A DNA stretch of 64,000 nucleotides from Flexivirga aerilata (lineage in GTDB: Bacteria; Actinomycetota; Actinomycetes; Actinomycetales; Dermatophilaceae): NCBI RefSeq assembly GCF_013002715.1, contig NZ_JABENB010000001.1, forward strand, positions 992,001 through 1,056,000, given 5' to 3'. The translations under genes were made by a program, and so were the position numbers. Each line of letters starts with the position of its first letter. The stretch's first letter is position 1. Positions 27,441 to 35,867 of the stretch are shown piece after piece. The notes below the pieces were generated by a model that ran no database searches, was not told the origin of the DNA, and worked only from the letters and a program-made list of their open reading frames with translations.

Positions 27441-27485
27441 GGGTGGTGCGGCGGGTCTGTCTTTCGCGGGCCCGCCGCACCGCCC
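27441..27485 (+). terminator. Stem-loop after the S53 protease
   Basis: GGTGCGGCGGG (27445-27455) pairs perfectly with CCCGCCGCACC (27471-27481). The stem extends by four more bases with one mismatch, and the loop is 15 bases. Confidence 0.65.
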
Positions 27486-27598
27486 GCCGAAGCTCGCAAC
27501 GGATGAGTAGTGGGACGCGTCCGACACAGAGCGACACGTCCGACACGTCCAGCACGGGCCGACATGTTCGGAACGGGCATGGCTGACAAAGGGAACTG

Positions 27599-28468
27599 AT
27601 GACGCAGCAGGGCAAGCACGGCTCCGGCGACAACGGTGCGGCACGACGTCTGATGACGTCGGTGCTCGGCGTCGTCGTGGGGTTCCTGGTTGTCGCGTTG
27701 CTCGTCTTCGCCGGGGTGAAGATCTTCGGCGACCGCGGCACGACCGCCGCGTCGCCGGCGAGCGGCAGCCCGTCCGCGGCTCCCGCCATACCGGTGCCGA
27801 AGGTGCCTGCCGACGTGCTCGCGAAGCTTCCGCGCGCGACCACCGAGGGCAAGGTCGCGAACGCACCGATCGACCTGCGGACCGCGAGCGAGGGACGCAC
27901 GATCAACATCGCTCGTGACCTGCCTGGTTTTGCCAAGCCGGGCGCGGACCCGATCACGGTGATCCCGAAGTCGCAGTTCGGCAGCGCCACCTGGCTCCCG
28001 GTGATAAACCAACGGTCCGGCTGGGTGCAGGTGCGGTTGCCGGCCCGGCCCAACGGCGCCACCGCGTGGGTGCCCGCCGCCGGGCTCGGCATGGCGCAGA
28101 CCAGTTGGTCGGTCAAGGTCGCACTCGGCGCCGGCACGATCACCGTCAGCAAGGACGGCACCGAGCAGGGCAGCTGGCCGATCGGACAGGGTATGGCGGC
28201 CACGCCCACTCCGGTCGGGCAGACGTTCCTGCTCGGCAGTTTCGTCGACCCGAAGCAGACGTTCTCACCGGTGATCTACGCGTTGGGGACCCACTCCGAC
28301 ACGCTCGACACCTACGGCGGGGGGCCGGGCACGGTCGCCGTCCACGGATGGCCGACGCAAGAAGGCCGGATCGGCAAGGTCTCGCACGGATGTGTGCGCG
28401 TGCCGCCGGCCGGGTTGGCCATCTTCGCAAAGCTGCCCACGGGCACACCGATAGATATCACTGCATAA
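27599..28468 (+). CDS. L,D-transpeptidase (YkuD), membrane-anchored
   Basis: A 289-residue protein with a cytoplasmic N-terminus, one membrane helix (about 20-42), an Ala/Pro/Ser-rich linker, a beta-rich segment and a C-terminal YkuD domain. The catalytic motif is HGWP...SHGCVRVPPAG near residue 265, with Cys as nucleophile and the preceding His. YkuD enzymes form 3-3 peptidoglycan cross-links or attach proteins to peptidoglycan. The protein is about 60% similar by eye to the second enzyme at 29440. The ATG at 27599 follows AAAGGGAACTG. Confidence 0.87.
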   Translation: MTQQGKHGSGDNGAARRLMTSVLGVVVGFLVVALLVFAGVKIFGDRGTTAASPASGSPSAAPAIPVPKVPADVLAKLPRATTEGKVANAPIDLRTASEGRTINIARDLPGFAKPGADPITVIPKSQFGSATWLPVINQRSGWVQVRLPARPNGATAWVPAAGLGMAQTSWSVKVALGAGTITVSKDGTEQGSWPIGQGMAATPTPVGQTFLLGSFVDPKQTFSPVIYALGTHSDTLDTYGGGPGTVAVHGWPTQEGRIGKVSHGCVRVPPAGLAIFAKLPTGTPIDITA

Positions 28469-28508
28469 GTCAGCATCACTGCATCAGTCAGAGGGAAGGG
28501 AACACAAC

Positions 28509-29333
28509 ATGAAGCGCAACACAGCGCTCTTCAGCGCGTCGCTCGTGGCAGGCGTCGCGGCAGCGGGGGCTCTGGTGGCAACCAGCACCAGCAGTTCCGC
28601 GGCGAGCACCTACTACGGCGTCAACTGGTCGGACCAGACGAGCTTCACCTCCAGCGGGGGTGCCTGGAAGAACGGTTCGTACGGCGACGCCTACGGCTCC
28701 TTCTCGGGCACTGCGGCCGCGGGCACCGGCACCTTCTCGCTGGGTGGCAAGGCCCCGGTGACGGTGCGGGTGGCCTGCACCGACGGCAAGCCGGTCACCA
28801 CGGTCATCGGTGGCGGCGCGGCCGGCACCTACCAGCCCGGCGCGACCGTCAGCCTGGCCAAGTTTGCCAACTACGCCGGCTCGAACGGCTCGGTCACGTT
28901 CGGCTCGGTCAAGGTCGGCGGCCACACCGCCGGCGCCTACATCAACCTGTCCGACTCGCTGGGCCCGGGCTCGTTCGTCGCGCTCACCGGCGCCGACTGC
29001 GAGGGCGGCACCGGCCCGACCTCGCCGACCACGGGTCCGACGAGCCCGACCACTGGTCCGACGTCGCCGACCACTGGCCCGACGAGCCCGACGACCGGTC
29101 CGACGTCGCCGACCACCGGCCCGACGTCGCCGACCACGGGCCCGACCTCGCCGACCACCGGCCCGACGAGCCCGACGACCGGCCCGACGTCGCCGACCAC
29201 TGGCCCGACGAGCCCGACCACGGGTCCGACGTCGCCGACCACCGGTCCGACGAGCCCGACCACGGGTCCGACGGCTCCGACCGAGCCGCCGACCCCGACG
29301 GCCACCACGACGACGCTGCCGGTCACCGGCTGA
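28509..29333 (+). CDS. Secreted protein with TGPTSPT repeats ending in LPVTG
   Basis: A 274-residue exported protein. It has a signal peptide (MKRNTALFSASLVAGVAAAG), a ~130-residue beta-rich domain (TYYGVNWSDQTSFTSSGG and YGSFSGTAAAGTGTFSLGGK), and then twelve GPTSPTT heptads plus a thirteenth variant. It ends TATTTTLPVTG immediately before the stop. LPVTG fits a sortase signal, but the hydrophobic helix and basic tail that sortase substrates need are absent. It lies between two L,D-transpeptidases, which may attach or work beside it. I do not recognise the globular domain. Confidence 0.75.
   Translation: MKRNTALFSASLVAGVAAAGALVATSTSSSAASTYYGVNWSDQTSFTSSGGAWKNGSYGDAYGSFSGTAAAGTGTFSLGGKAPVTVRVACTDGKPVTTVIGGGAAGTYQPGATVSLAKFANYAGSNGSVTFGSVKVGGHTAGAYINLSDSLGPGSFVALTGADCEGGTGPTSPTTGPTSPTTGPTSPTTGPTSPTTGPTSPTTGPTSPTTGPTSPTTGPTSPTTGPTSPTTGPTSPTTGPTSPTTGPTSPTTGPTAPTEPPTPTATTTTLPVTG
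29013..29285 (+). repeat. Thirteen 21-bp in-frame repeats (GPTSPTT)
   Basis: Twelve 21-bp units encode GPTSPTT, starting at 29013. A thirteenth at 29265 reads GPTAPTE. Units differ at synonymous positions (TCG versus AGC for Ser, several Gly/Thr codons), so the repeat is kept at protein level and is not a recent expansion. It is expected to be an extended, possibly glycosylated wall-spanning stalk. Confidence 0.9.
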
Positions 29334-29352
29334 CGTTCGCGTCCTCACCGGA

Positions 29353-29393
29353 TGCGCCCCCGACCTCGCCTGCGGGCCGAGGTCGGGGGCGCA
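29353..29393 (+). terminator. Strong stem-loop after the repeat protein
   Basis: A 16-bp perfect stem, TGCGCCCCCGACCTCG (29353-29368) with its complement at 29378-29393, encloses a 9-base loop. It lies 20 bp after the stop codon. Confidence 0.75.
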
Positions 29394-29439
29394 CCCGCCT
29401 CAGCCCGGACCTGCCACCGACGATCGCCGCGGAGTAGCG

Positions 29440-30417
29440 ATGAAATCTGGCCGTCCCGCCACCTGCCTGCTCACCGGTGCCCTGCTGCTCACCGCCTGCG
29501 GCAGCACGACCGCTGACCGCGCGGCCCGGTCGGCACCGGCAACCTCGTCACCAGCCGCATCGCCGGCTCCGCCAGCAGCGTCGTCGTCCCCGACATCCCC
29601 GACAACCCCGACAACATCGACGCCCGCCGCCACACAGCCGGCGACTCCGGCTCCTCGCGGCTCGAGCCGGCCCGCACTGCCGGGCGCGACGACCGCCCGC
29701 GGCTGGACCACGCCATCGTCGGCCACCACGCCGCCCTCGGTCACCGCACCGCCGAAGCCGGCAGCCGCCCCGGCCGGCCTGCCGGTCGCCGACACCTACG
29801 GCCGCGTCGACACCGCGGTCGACCTCACGACGTCCAGCAACGGCAACGTCGCCGGATTCGGCCGGACCACCACCGCCTACCGCACGCCCGGCGGCCCAGC
29901 GGTGGCCCGCATCCCGGCCACCCAGCTCGGACTGCCCACCTGGTTGCCGGTGATCGGCAGGCAGGCCGGCTGGCTGCAGGTGCGGCTGCCGACCAGACCC
30001 AACGGTGCCGTCGCGTGGGTGCAGGACGCGGGAGTGACTCTGCGGCATACGAATTGGCGCGTGCAGGTGTCGCTCTCCGCCAACACCATCACCGTGTATG
30101 ACGGCAGCCGCCGCGTCGGCAGCTGGCCCGCGGGCAAGGGATTGCCCGCGACGCCGACGCCGGTCGGGCAGACATTCCTGCTCACCACATTCGACAGCCC
30201 ACCCGGCTCCTACACCCCGTCGACGTTCGTGCTCGGCGTCCACTCCGACACCCTCGACACGTATGGCGGGGGCCCCGGCACGGTTGCGGTGCACGGGTGG
30301 CCGACGGCCGCGGGCCGGGTCGGAGCCGTGTCGCACGGCTGCGTGCGCGTGCCGCAGGCGACCCTCGATGCGTTCCACAAGCTGCCGCTCGGCACGCCGG
30401 TCGACATCGCCCGCTGA
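29440..30417 (+). CDS. L,D-transpeptidase (YkuD) lipoprotein
   Basis: A 325-residue lipoprotein. The N-terminus MKSGRPATCLLTGALLLTACG ends in the lipobox LTAC with Cys20. About 90 residues rich in Ala/Pro/Ser/Thr form a linker, then comes a beta domain and YkuD with HGWPTAAGR and SHGCVRVPQAT. It is paralogous to the enzyme at 27599: both share the WLPVI, GWVQVRLP/GWLQVRLP and DTYGGGPGTVAVHGWP segments. One is helix-anchored and the other lipid-anchored. The ATG at 29440 follows CGGAG; upstream in-frame sequence lies inside the repeat gene and its terminator. Confidence 0.88.
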   Translation: MKSGRPATCLLTGALLLTACGSTTADRAARSAPATSSPAASPAPPAASSSPTSPTTPTTSTPAATQPATPAPRGSSRPALPGATTARGWTTPSSATTPPSVTAPPKPAAAPAGLPVADTYGRVDTAVDLTTSSNGNVAGFGRTTTAYRTPGGPAVARIPATQLGLPTWLPVIGRQAGWLQVRLPTRPNGAVAWVQDAGVTLRHTNWRVQVSLSANTITVYDGSRRVGSWPAGKGLPATPTPVGQTFLLTTFDSPPGSYTPSTFVLGVHSDTLDTYGGGPGTVAVHGWPTAAGRVGAVSHGCVRVPQATLDAFHKLPLGTPVDIAR

Positions 30418-30448
30418 CCCGCGCCGCGTGCCTCACTAGGCTGGGCGC

Positions 30449-31363
30449 ATGCCGGACGTCGCACCCGATCAGTCGATCCTCAGCGGCGACGGCTTCGTCC
30501 TGCGGCCGCGCACCGGAGCACCCTCGGTGCACGGTTTCACCGTGGAGATCGACGGCCGGGAGGCGGGCAGCGTCGAGCTGCAGGTGTGCGACCACCGGGT
30601 CAGCACCGCGCACGTCTGCTGGCAGATCGCGTCCGACTTCCGCGGCCGGGGCCTTGGCCATCGGGCGCTGCAACTGCTGGTCGAGCACGCCTTCGACACC
30701 CTCGGGCTGCGCCGCGTCGAGACCTACGTGGACCGGCGGCACCGGCACGCGATCCGGTCGGCGGCCCGCGCCGGCCTGCGCAAGGAGGGCGTGGTCCGCG
30801 ACTACGCCGAGGACGCCGACGGCTGGTATGACGCCGTCCTGCTGAGCCGCCTGGCCACTGACGCACTGCCGTCGACGCGGGAGGCGTTCACGGCCTGGCT
30901 CAACAGCTCGCTGCCGACCAAGCGGGCGATCGCGCAGGCGCTGATCCGCGACGCCGACGGCCGCGTGCTGGCCTGCGAGCTGGTCTACAAGAAGCCGTGG
31001 GACCTGCCCGGTGGCGTCGTCGATCCCTTCGAGTCCCCGGCGGCCGCGGTGCTGCGGGAGTTGTCCGAGGAGCTCGGGGTCAGCGCGCGCATCCGCTCCC
31101 TGGCCGCGGTCAGCTGGCTGCCGTCCTGGCGGGGCTGGGACGACGCCACGCTGTTCCTCTTCGACGTCGAGGCCGATCCGGCCGCGCTCGCCCGGGCGAC
31201 GTTGCAACCACGAGAGATTCGCGCCATACATTGGTGTGACGAGGAGCAGCTGGCGGACCACGCCGCCGACTACACGGTGCGGGTGGTGCGGGAGGCGATC
31301 GCCGCGCTCGATGCCGGGACCGGCACGGCATACCTCGAGGACGGCCGGCCCGCCGACTGGTGA
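30449..31363 (+). CDS. GNAT acetyltransferase-Nudix hydrolase fusion
   Basis: A 304-residue two-domain protein. Residues 1-140 are a GNAT fold with the acetyl-CoA loop DFRGRGLGHRALQLLVEHAF. Residues 160-300 are a Nudix hydrolase with a complete Nudix box, from GGVVDPFESP through REL to EELGV (GX5EX7REUXEEXGU). GNAT domains acetylate amines or N-termini, and Nudix domains cleave nucleoside diphosphate derivatives. The combined role is unknown. It is a single gene converging with the small membrane-protein gene 24 bp away. Confidence 0.8.
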   Translation: MPDVAPDQSILSGDGFVLRPRTGAPSVHGFTVEIDGREAGSVELQVCDHRVSTAHVCWQIASDFRGRGLGHRALQLLVEHAFDTLGLRRVETYVDRRHRHAIRSAARAGLRKEGVVRDYAEDADGWYDAVLLSRLATDALPSTREAFTAWLNSSLPTKRAIAQALIRDADGRVLACELVYKKPWDLPGGVVDPFESPAAAVLRELSEELGVSARIRSLAAVSWLPSWRGWDDATLFLFDVEADPAALARATLQPREIRAIHWCDEEQLADHAADYTVRVVREAIAALDAGTGTAYLEDGRPADW

Positions 31364-31387
31364 CGGGCGGCCGCTCGTCGGGACGTG

Positions 31388-31783
31388 CTACCGCGTCTCG
31401 AGCCGGTCCGGCAGCAGCATGTTGATCAGCAGGCTGACGAACGACACCACGAGCGCGCCGAGGATGGCGTCCCAGAAGAATGTGTCGACGTGGAAGGCCA
31501 GGCCCAGCGGGTCGGACAGCCACGACAGGATCTGCAGCATCAGGGCGTTGACCACGAAGGTGAACAGGCCCAGGGTGAGCACGATCAGCGGGAACGAGAA
31601 GAACGTCGCGATCGGCTTCACGATCGCGTTGATCACCCCGAAGATCAGCGCCGCGATGATGACGGTGAGCACCTTCGAGCCGGTCGTCTCACCCGACTGC
31701 GCCAGGGTGATGCCCGGCACGACGAGCGCCGCGATCCACAGGGCGACCGCGTTGACGCCGGTCTTGATGAGGAAGTTCTGCAT
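31388..31783 (-). CDS. Small membrane protein of the phage-holin IV/YvlD type
   Basis: A 131-residue protein with four hydrophobic helices (about 8-28, 44-62, 68-90 and 104-126) and the family segment [21 protein letters not shown]. It is usually annotated as phage holin family protein, but in actinobacteria it is a chromosomal membrane protein of unknown function and there is no prophage context here. The ATG at 31783 (MQNFLIKTG) is preferred over the longer frame from 31804. Confidence 0.75.
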   Translation of the reverse strand: MQNFLIKTGVNAVALWIAALVVPGITLAQSGETTGSKVLTVIIAALIFGVINAIVKPIATFFSFPLIVLTLGLFTFVVNALMLQILSWLSDPLGLAFHVDTFFWDAILGALVVSFVSLLINMLLPDRLETR

Positions 31784-31854
31784 GCGCTCAGCTTGGCACA
31801 GCACCGCCCGCAGGCCGCGTTTTGCGCGCGGGCGGACCGCCTAAGCTGAGCCGT

Positions 31855-32943
31855 ATGACGGAGGCCACACCACCAGAAGTCCGGCTGCGCGAGAGCCTCG
31901 GGGCCATCCCAGGATACGTCCCCGGCAAGCCCGCCGCCGAGCAGCCCGGGCGCACCACCTACAAGATCAGCAGCAACGAAAACCCTTACCCGCCACTGCC
32001 TTCGGTGGTGAAGGTGGTGCAGGAAGCCACCCTGTCGATGAACCGCTATCCCGACATGGGCGTCACCGAGCTGCGCGACGCGATCGCCCGGCGGTTCGAG
32101 GTGAAGCCGGAGCAGGTCGCGACCGGCACCGGCAGCGTCGGCATCCTCGGCTCGCTGCTGCAGATCACCTGCGAGCCCGGCGACGAGGTCGTCTACGCGT
32201 GGCGGTCCTTCGAGGCCTACCCGATCGTCGTCGGCCTCTCCGGCGCCACGTCGGTGCAGGTGCCGCTCACCGAGGAGTCGCGCCACGACCTCGCCGCGAT
32301 GGCGGACGCGATCACCGACCGCACCCGGCTGGTCATCGTCTGCAGCCCCAACAACCCGACCGGACCGGCGGTGCGCGCCGACGAGCTCGACGCCTTCCTG
32401 CAGCGGGTGCCGCCGCACGTGCTGGTCGTGCTCGACGAGGCCTACCTGGAGTTCGTGCGCGCCGACGACGTGCCGGATGCGCTCAACGTATGGCGCAGGC
32501 ACCCCAATGTCGCTGTGCTCCGGACGTTTTCGAAGGCCTATGGCCTCGCCGGCCTCCGGGTCGGATACTGCATCGCGCACGAGCCGGTGGCCGAGGCGCT
32601 GCGCAAGGCCGCCGTGCCGTTCGGGGTGTCCGAGATCGCCCAGCGGGCTGCGATCGCCAGCCTCGACGCCTACGACGAGCTCGACCAGCGGGTCCAGGAC
32701 ATCGTCGCCGAGCGGGACCGGCTGCTGATCGGGCTGCGCGACCTCGGCTACCCGGTGCCCGACACCCAGGCCAACTTCGTCTGGCTGCCGCTCGGCGACA
32801 AGACGCTCGACTTCGCCGCCGCCGCGGAGGCCGCCGGGATCGTCGTCCGGCCGTTCGCCGGCGACGGCGTGCGGTGCACGGTGGGCGAGGTGGAGGCGAC
32901 CGACCGCCTGCTCGAGGTCGCCAAGGAGTTCGCCGGCCGCTGA
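31855..32943 (+). CDS. pat: Aromatic amino acid/histidinol-phosphate aminotransferase (Pat, HisC2 type)
   Basis: A 362-residue fold-type I aminotransferase. It has [20 protein letters not shown] and the PLP-lysine segment [17 protein letters not shown] near residue 230; the C-terminal arginine motif is near [17 protein letters not shown]. The YVPGKP start and WRSFEAYP segment match actinobacterial Pat/HisC2 rather than the his-operon HisC, so transamination of phenylpyruvate is the better guess. No his genes are nearby. The ATG at 31855 replaces a longer frame from 31822. The 2-oxoacid dehydrogenase genes follow after 550 bp. Confidence 0.85.
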   Translation: MTEATPPEVRLRESLGAIPGYVPGKPAAEQPGRTTYKISSNENPYPPLPSVVKVVQEATLSMNRYPDMGVTELRDAIARRFEVKPEQVATGTGSVGILGSLLQITCEPGDEVVYAWRSFEAYPIVVGLSGATSVQVPLTEESRHDLAAMADAITDRTRLVIVCSPNNPTGPAVRADELDAFLQRVPPHVLVVLDEAYLEFVRADDVPDALNVWRRHPNVAVLRTFSKAYGLAGLRVGYCIAHEPVAEALRKAAVPFGVSEIAQRAAIASLDAYDELDQRVQDIVAERDRLLIGLRDLGYPVPDTQANFVWLPLGDKTLDFAAAAEAAGIVVRPFAGDGVRCTVGEVEATDRLLEVAKEFAGR

Positions 32944-33494
32944 TGCCGCCGGCCGCTGACGTCGTCGGCGGCTGACCCGCCCGCGTCGCTGGTCGCGTGT
33001 CGCTACTAGCCAGGACGCGCCGCCTGGAGGACGCTGGAGCGGGCAGCAGCAGTAAGGGCAGCCGTAGCCGGAGCGAGGGAGCGCTCAGATGGTCACCAGG
33101 CGCAGCATGCTGACGGTCATGGGGTCGATCGTCACCCTCTCTCTGGCCGGCGCCGCCATCGAGACCCGCATCGCGCAGTCGTCGGCCGACTCCGGCCAGC
33201 GGCGCGTGGATCCGCCGGCAGGTGCAGGCGGGCTGGTGGTCGCGCCGGCCGACGCGCCGCTCGGCCGGGCGGGGCACCTGCCCGATCGGAACGCTCGTCA
33301 TACCGGCGGGTAACGCTCCCCGATGTGGCCCAGCCGACGCGCCCGGGTAGCCTTCGAACGTAACCAGATGTGAGCCCCGTCATACCCGGACAGAGGTATG
33401 CCGACGGGCTTCGCGCCCGCCCGGAGACCCCGCGGCACCAGGCACGTACGCAGTCGCGGCTGACCCGCACGCGGCCGCCCACGAAGGAGTGGAC
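32944..33494. other. 551-bp region before the E1alpha gene
   Basis: It begins with a repeated GCCGGCCGCTGA word (about 32931 and 32949), then holds one weak small ORF (33089-33313). Two copies of the dispersed GTATGNCG word lie at 33378 and 33396. The E1alpha ribosome binding site AAGGAG is at 33484-33489. The promoter of the dehydrogenase operon should be in the last 170 bp. Confidence 0.5.
33089..33313 (+). CDS. Possible small exported protein
   Basis: A 74-codon frame starting MVTRRSMLTVMGSIVTLSLA resembles a short Tat/Sec-type signal (RR, then a hydrophobic stretch, AGAA). It is preceded by GAGGGAG. The rest (GQRRVDPPAGAGG onward) has no recognisable domain, and its composition is not clearly coding. 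It could be spurious. Confidence 0.3.
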   Translation: MVTRRSMLTVMGSIVTLSLAGAAIETRIAQSSADSGQRRVDPPAGAGGLVVAPADAPLGRAGHLPDRNARHTGG

Positions 33495-34721
33495 ATGCAC
33501 GACGACGCGATGGATTCGGCGCCCGTGGGGGAGCCGAACTCCGTGCAACATCACGAAACGGTGGTCAGTTCGCCCATGGAACACGACATCACCGACGGCG
33601 GGCCAGACATGGTCCAGTTCGTGGACGGCGACGGCAACCGGCTCGCGACGACCGAGGCCAACGCCGCCTACGCGCAGATCGTCGAGGACCTCACTGCCGA
33701 GGACGGCCGGTCGATGTACCGCGACCTGGTGCTGGTGCGCCGGATGGATGCCGAGGGTCACGCGCTGCAGCGGCAGGGCGAGCTCGGTCTCTGGCCGTCG
33801 CTGCTCGGCCAGGAGGCCGCGCAGGTCGGCGCCGGCCGCGCGATGCGCCCGCAGGACTACGCCTTCCCCGGTTACCGCGAGCACGGCGTCGCCTGGTGCA
33901 AGGGCGTCCCGCCGGAGAACCTCCTCGGCATGTTCCGCGGCGTCAACCACGGCGGCTGGGACAGCAACGCCAACAACTTCCACCTCTACACGATCGTGAT
34001 CGGCAACCAGATGCTGCACGCGACCGGTTACGCGATGGGCATCCAGCGCGACGGTGACGTCGGCACCGGCGACGAGGACCGCGACGCCGCGGTGATGGCG
34101 TTCACCGGCGACGGCGGCACAGCGCAGGGCGACTACAACGAGGCGATGGTCTTCGCGGGTGTCGCCAACGCGCCGATGGTCTTCTTCGTGCAGAACAACC
34201 AGTGGGCGATCAGCGAGCCCAACTACAAACAGTTCCGCATCCCGCCCTACCAGCGCGCCCGCGGTTTCGGCTTCCCCGGCGTGCGCGTCGACGGCAACGA
34301 CGTCCTCGCCGTGTATGCCGTGACCAAGGCCGCGATGGACGCCGCGCGCTCCGGCCAGGGTCCGACGCTCATCGAGGCGTTCACCTACCGGATGGGCGCG
34401 CACACCACGTCGGACGACCCGACCAAATATCGCATCGCCGCCGAGGTCGACATCTGGCGGGAGAAGGACCCGATCAAGCGGATGCGCGGCTTCCTCGCCA
34501 GCAAGGGTCACGCGGACGACGCGTTCTTCGACGCCGTCGACGCCGAGGCCGACCAGCTCGCGGCCCGCATCCGCACCGCCTGCCAGCAGATGCCCGACCC
34601 CGAGAAGCCGACGATGTTCGACGACATCTACGCCGAACCGCACCCGGTGGTGGAGCGCGAAAAGGCCGAATACGTCGACTACCTGGCATCATTCGCCGAC
34701 GCGACCGAGGGAGCCCACTGA
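33495..34721 (+). CDS. pdhA: 2-oxoacid dehydrogenase E1 alpha subunit (pyruvate or branched-chain)
   Basis: A 408-residue ThDP-dependent E1 alpha. It has YGxxG-equivalent PGYREHGVAW, the ThDP motif FTGDGGTAQGDYNEAMVFAG through VQNNQWAIS (GDG...NN), and the phosphoryl-loop region YRMGAHTTSDDPTKYR. With E1 beta and E2 it oxidatively decarboxylates a 2-oxoacid to acyl-CoA. The set resembles mycobacterial PdhABC, which has been shown to act as BkdABC, so branched-chain 2-oxoacids are plausible. The ATG at 33495 is 5 bp from AAGGAG; a GTG at 33489 would overlap it. Confidence 0.9.
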   Translation: MHDDAMDSAPVGEPNSVQHHETVVSSPMEHDITDGGPDMVQFVDGDGNRLATTEANAAYAQIVEDLTAEDGRSMYRDLVLVRRMDAEGHALQRQGELGLWPSLLGQEAAQVGAGRAMRPQDYAFPGYREHGVAWCKGVPPENLLGMFRGVNHGGWDSNANNFHLYTIVIGNQMLHATGYAMGIQRDGDVGTGDEDRDAAVMAFTGDGGTAQGDYNEAMVFAGVANAPMVFFVQNNQWAISEPNYKQFRIPPYQRARGFGFPGVRVDGNDVLAVYAVTKAAMDAARSGQGPTLIEAFTYRMGAHTTSDDPTKYRIAAEVDIWREKDPIKRMRGFLASKGHADDAFFDAVDAEADQLAARIRTACQQMPDPEKPTMFDDIYAEPHPVVEREKAEYVDYLASFADATEGAH

Positions 34722-35779
34722 TGGCCGCCGCAGGACCGACCGAAGGACGGCCGGAAGGCATGAATTCAGGATCGGCGGTGAGGAACGAACCGGCGATCCA
34801 GAAATTGTCCTTGGCGAAGGGTCTCAACGCCGGTCTGCGCAAGGCGATGGAGGACGACCCGAAGGTCGTGCTGATGGGTGAGGACGTCGGCAAGCTCGGC
34901 GGCGTCTTCCGCATCACCGAGGGCCTGCAGAAGGACTTCGGCGAGGACCGCGTCATCGACACCCCGCTCGCCGAGTCCGGCATCGTCGGCACCGCGGTCG
35001 GCCTCGCGCTGCGCGGTTACCGCCCGGTGGTCGAGATCCAGTTCGACGGGTTCATCTACCCGGCGTTCGACCAGATCATCAGCCAGGTCGCCAAGATGCA
35101 CGCCCGCTCGCTCGGTCACCTGCGGGTGCCGATGGTGATCCGCGTGCCGTATGGCGGTGGCATCGGCGCCGTCGAGCATCACTCGGAGTCCAACGAGGCT
35201 TACTTTGCGCACACCGCCGGTCTGCGGGTCGTCACCTGCGCCGACCCGGCCGACGCCTATTGGATGATCCAGCAGGCGATTTCGTCGGACGACCCGGTGA
35301 TGTTCTACGAGCCGAAGCGGCGCTACCACGAGCGCGCGGAGGTCGTCATCGACGAAGCGGCCGGAGCGCCGCTGCCGTTGCACGCGGCCCGGGTGGCCCG
35401 CGAAGGCAGTGACCTGACGCTGATCGCCTACGGCCCGATGGTCAAGACCGCGCTCGACACCGCGGCCGCGGCGGAGGGCGAGGGCAAGTCGCTGGAGGTG
35501 ATCGACCTGCGCTCGCTGTCGCCGCTCGACACCGACACGATCATGGCGTCGGTGCGCAAGACCGGCCGCGCCGTCGTGGTGCACGAGGCGTCGACCTTCC
35601 TCGGCATGGGAGCCGAGCTCGCGGCGCAGATCCAACGCGACTGCTTCTACTCCCTGGAGGCGCCGGTGCTGCGGGTGGGCGGCTACAACATCCCCTACCC
35701 GCCGTCGCGTTTCGAGGAGGACTTCCTGCCCGACCTCGACCGCATCCTCGACAGCGTCGACCAGGCGCTCAGCTACTGA
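34721..35779 (+). CDS. pdhB: 2-oxoacid dehydrogenase E1 beta subunit
   Basis: A 352-residue transketolase-like subunit with LMGEDVGKLGGVFRITEGL, DTPLAESGIVGTAVGLAL, EIQFDGFIYPAFDQI and the C-terminal domain VIDLRSLSPLDTDTI. The ATG at 34721 overlaps the E1 alpha TGA (TGATG), giving tight coupling. A second ATG at 34760 (MNSGSAVRNEP) would also be reasonable. It is of normal length. Confidence 0.9.
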   Translation: MAAAGPTEGRPEGMNSGSAVRNEPAIQKLSLAKGLNAGLRKAMEDDPKVVLMGEDVGKLGGVFRITEGLQKDFGEDRVIDTPLAESGIVGTAVGLALRGYRPVVEIQFDGFIYPAFDQIISQVAKMHARSLGHLRVPMVIRVPYGGGIGAVEHHSESNEAYFAHTAGLRVVTCADPADAYWMIQQAISSDDPVMFYEPKRRYHERAEVVIDEAAGAPLPLHAARVAREGSDLTLIAYGPMVKTALDTAAAAEGEGKSLEVIDLRSLSPLDTDTIMASVRKTGRAVVVHEASTFLGMGAELAAQIQRDCFYSLEAPVLRVGGYNIPYPPSRFEEDFLPDLDRILDSVDQALSY

Positions 35780-35867
35780 TGGTCGCGTGCATAACCCGCA
35801 ACAGTCGCGACCTGTGCACGCGCTCTCAGACTCGCTCGGCGAAAATACTTGAAGGAGAACACATTTC

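Noticed and set aside
25516..28209. 897-codon open frame on the minus strand
   Set aside because: Shadow of the S53 protease and L,D-transpeptidase genes; repetitive Arg/Gly/Val composition typical of high-GC antisense frames.
29013..29285. Regular 21-bp units resembling a CRISPR or minisatellite
   Set aside because: Units are contiguous, in frame, and encode a Thr/Pro stalk with synonymous variation; there are no spacers.
31388..31783. Phage holin, suggesting a prophage
   Set aside because: No other phage gene is near; the family is a common chromosomal membrane protein in actinobacteria.
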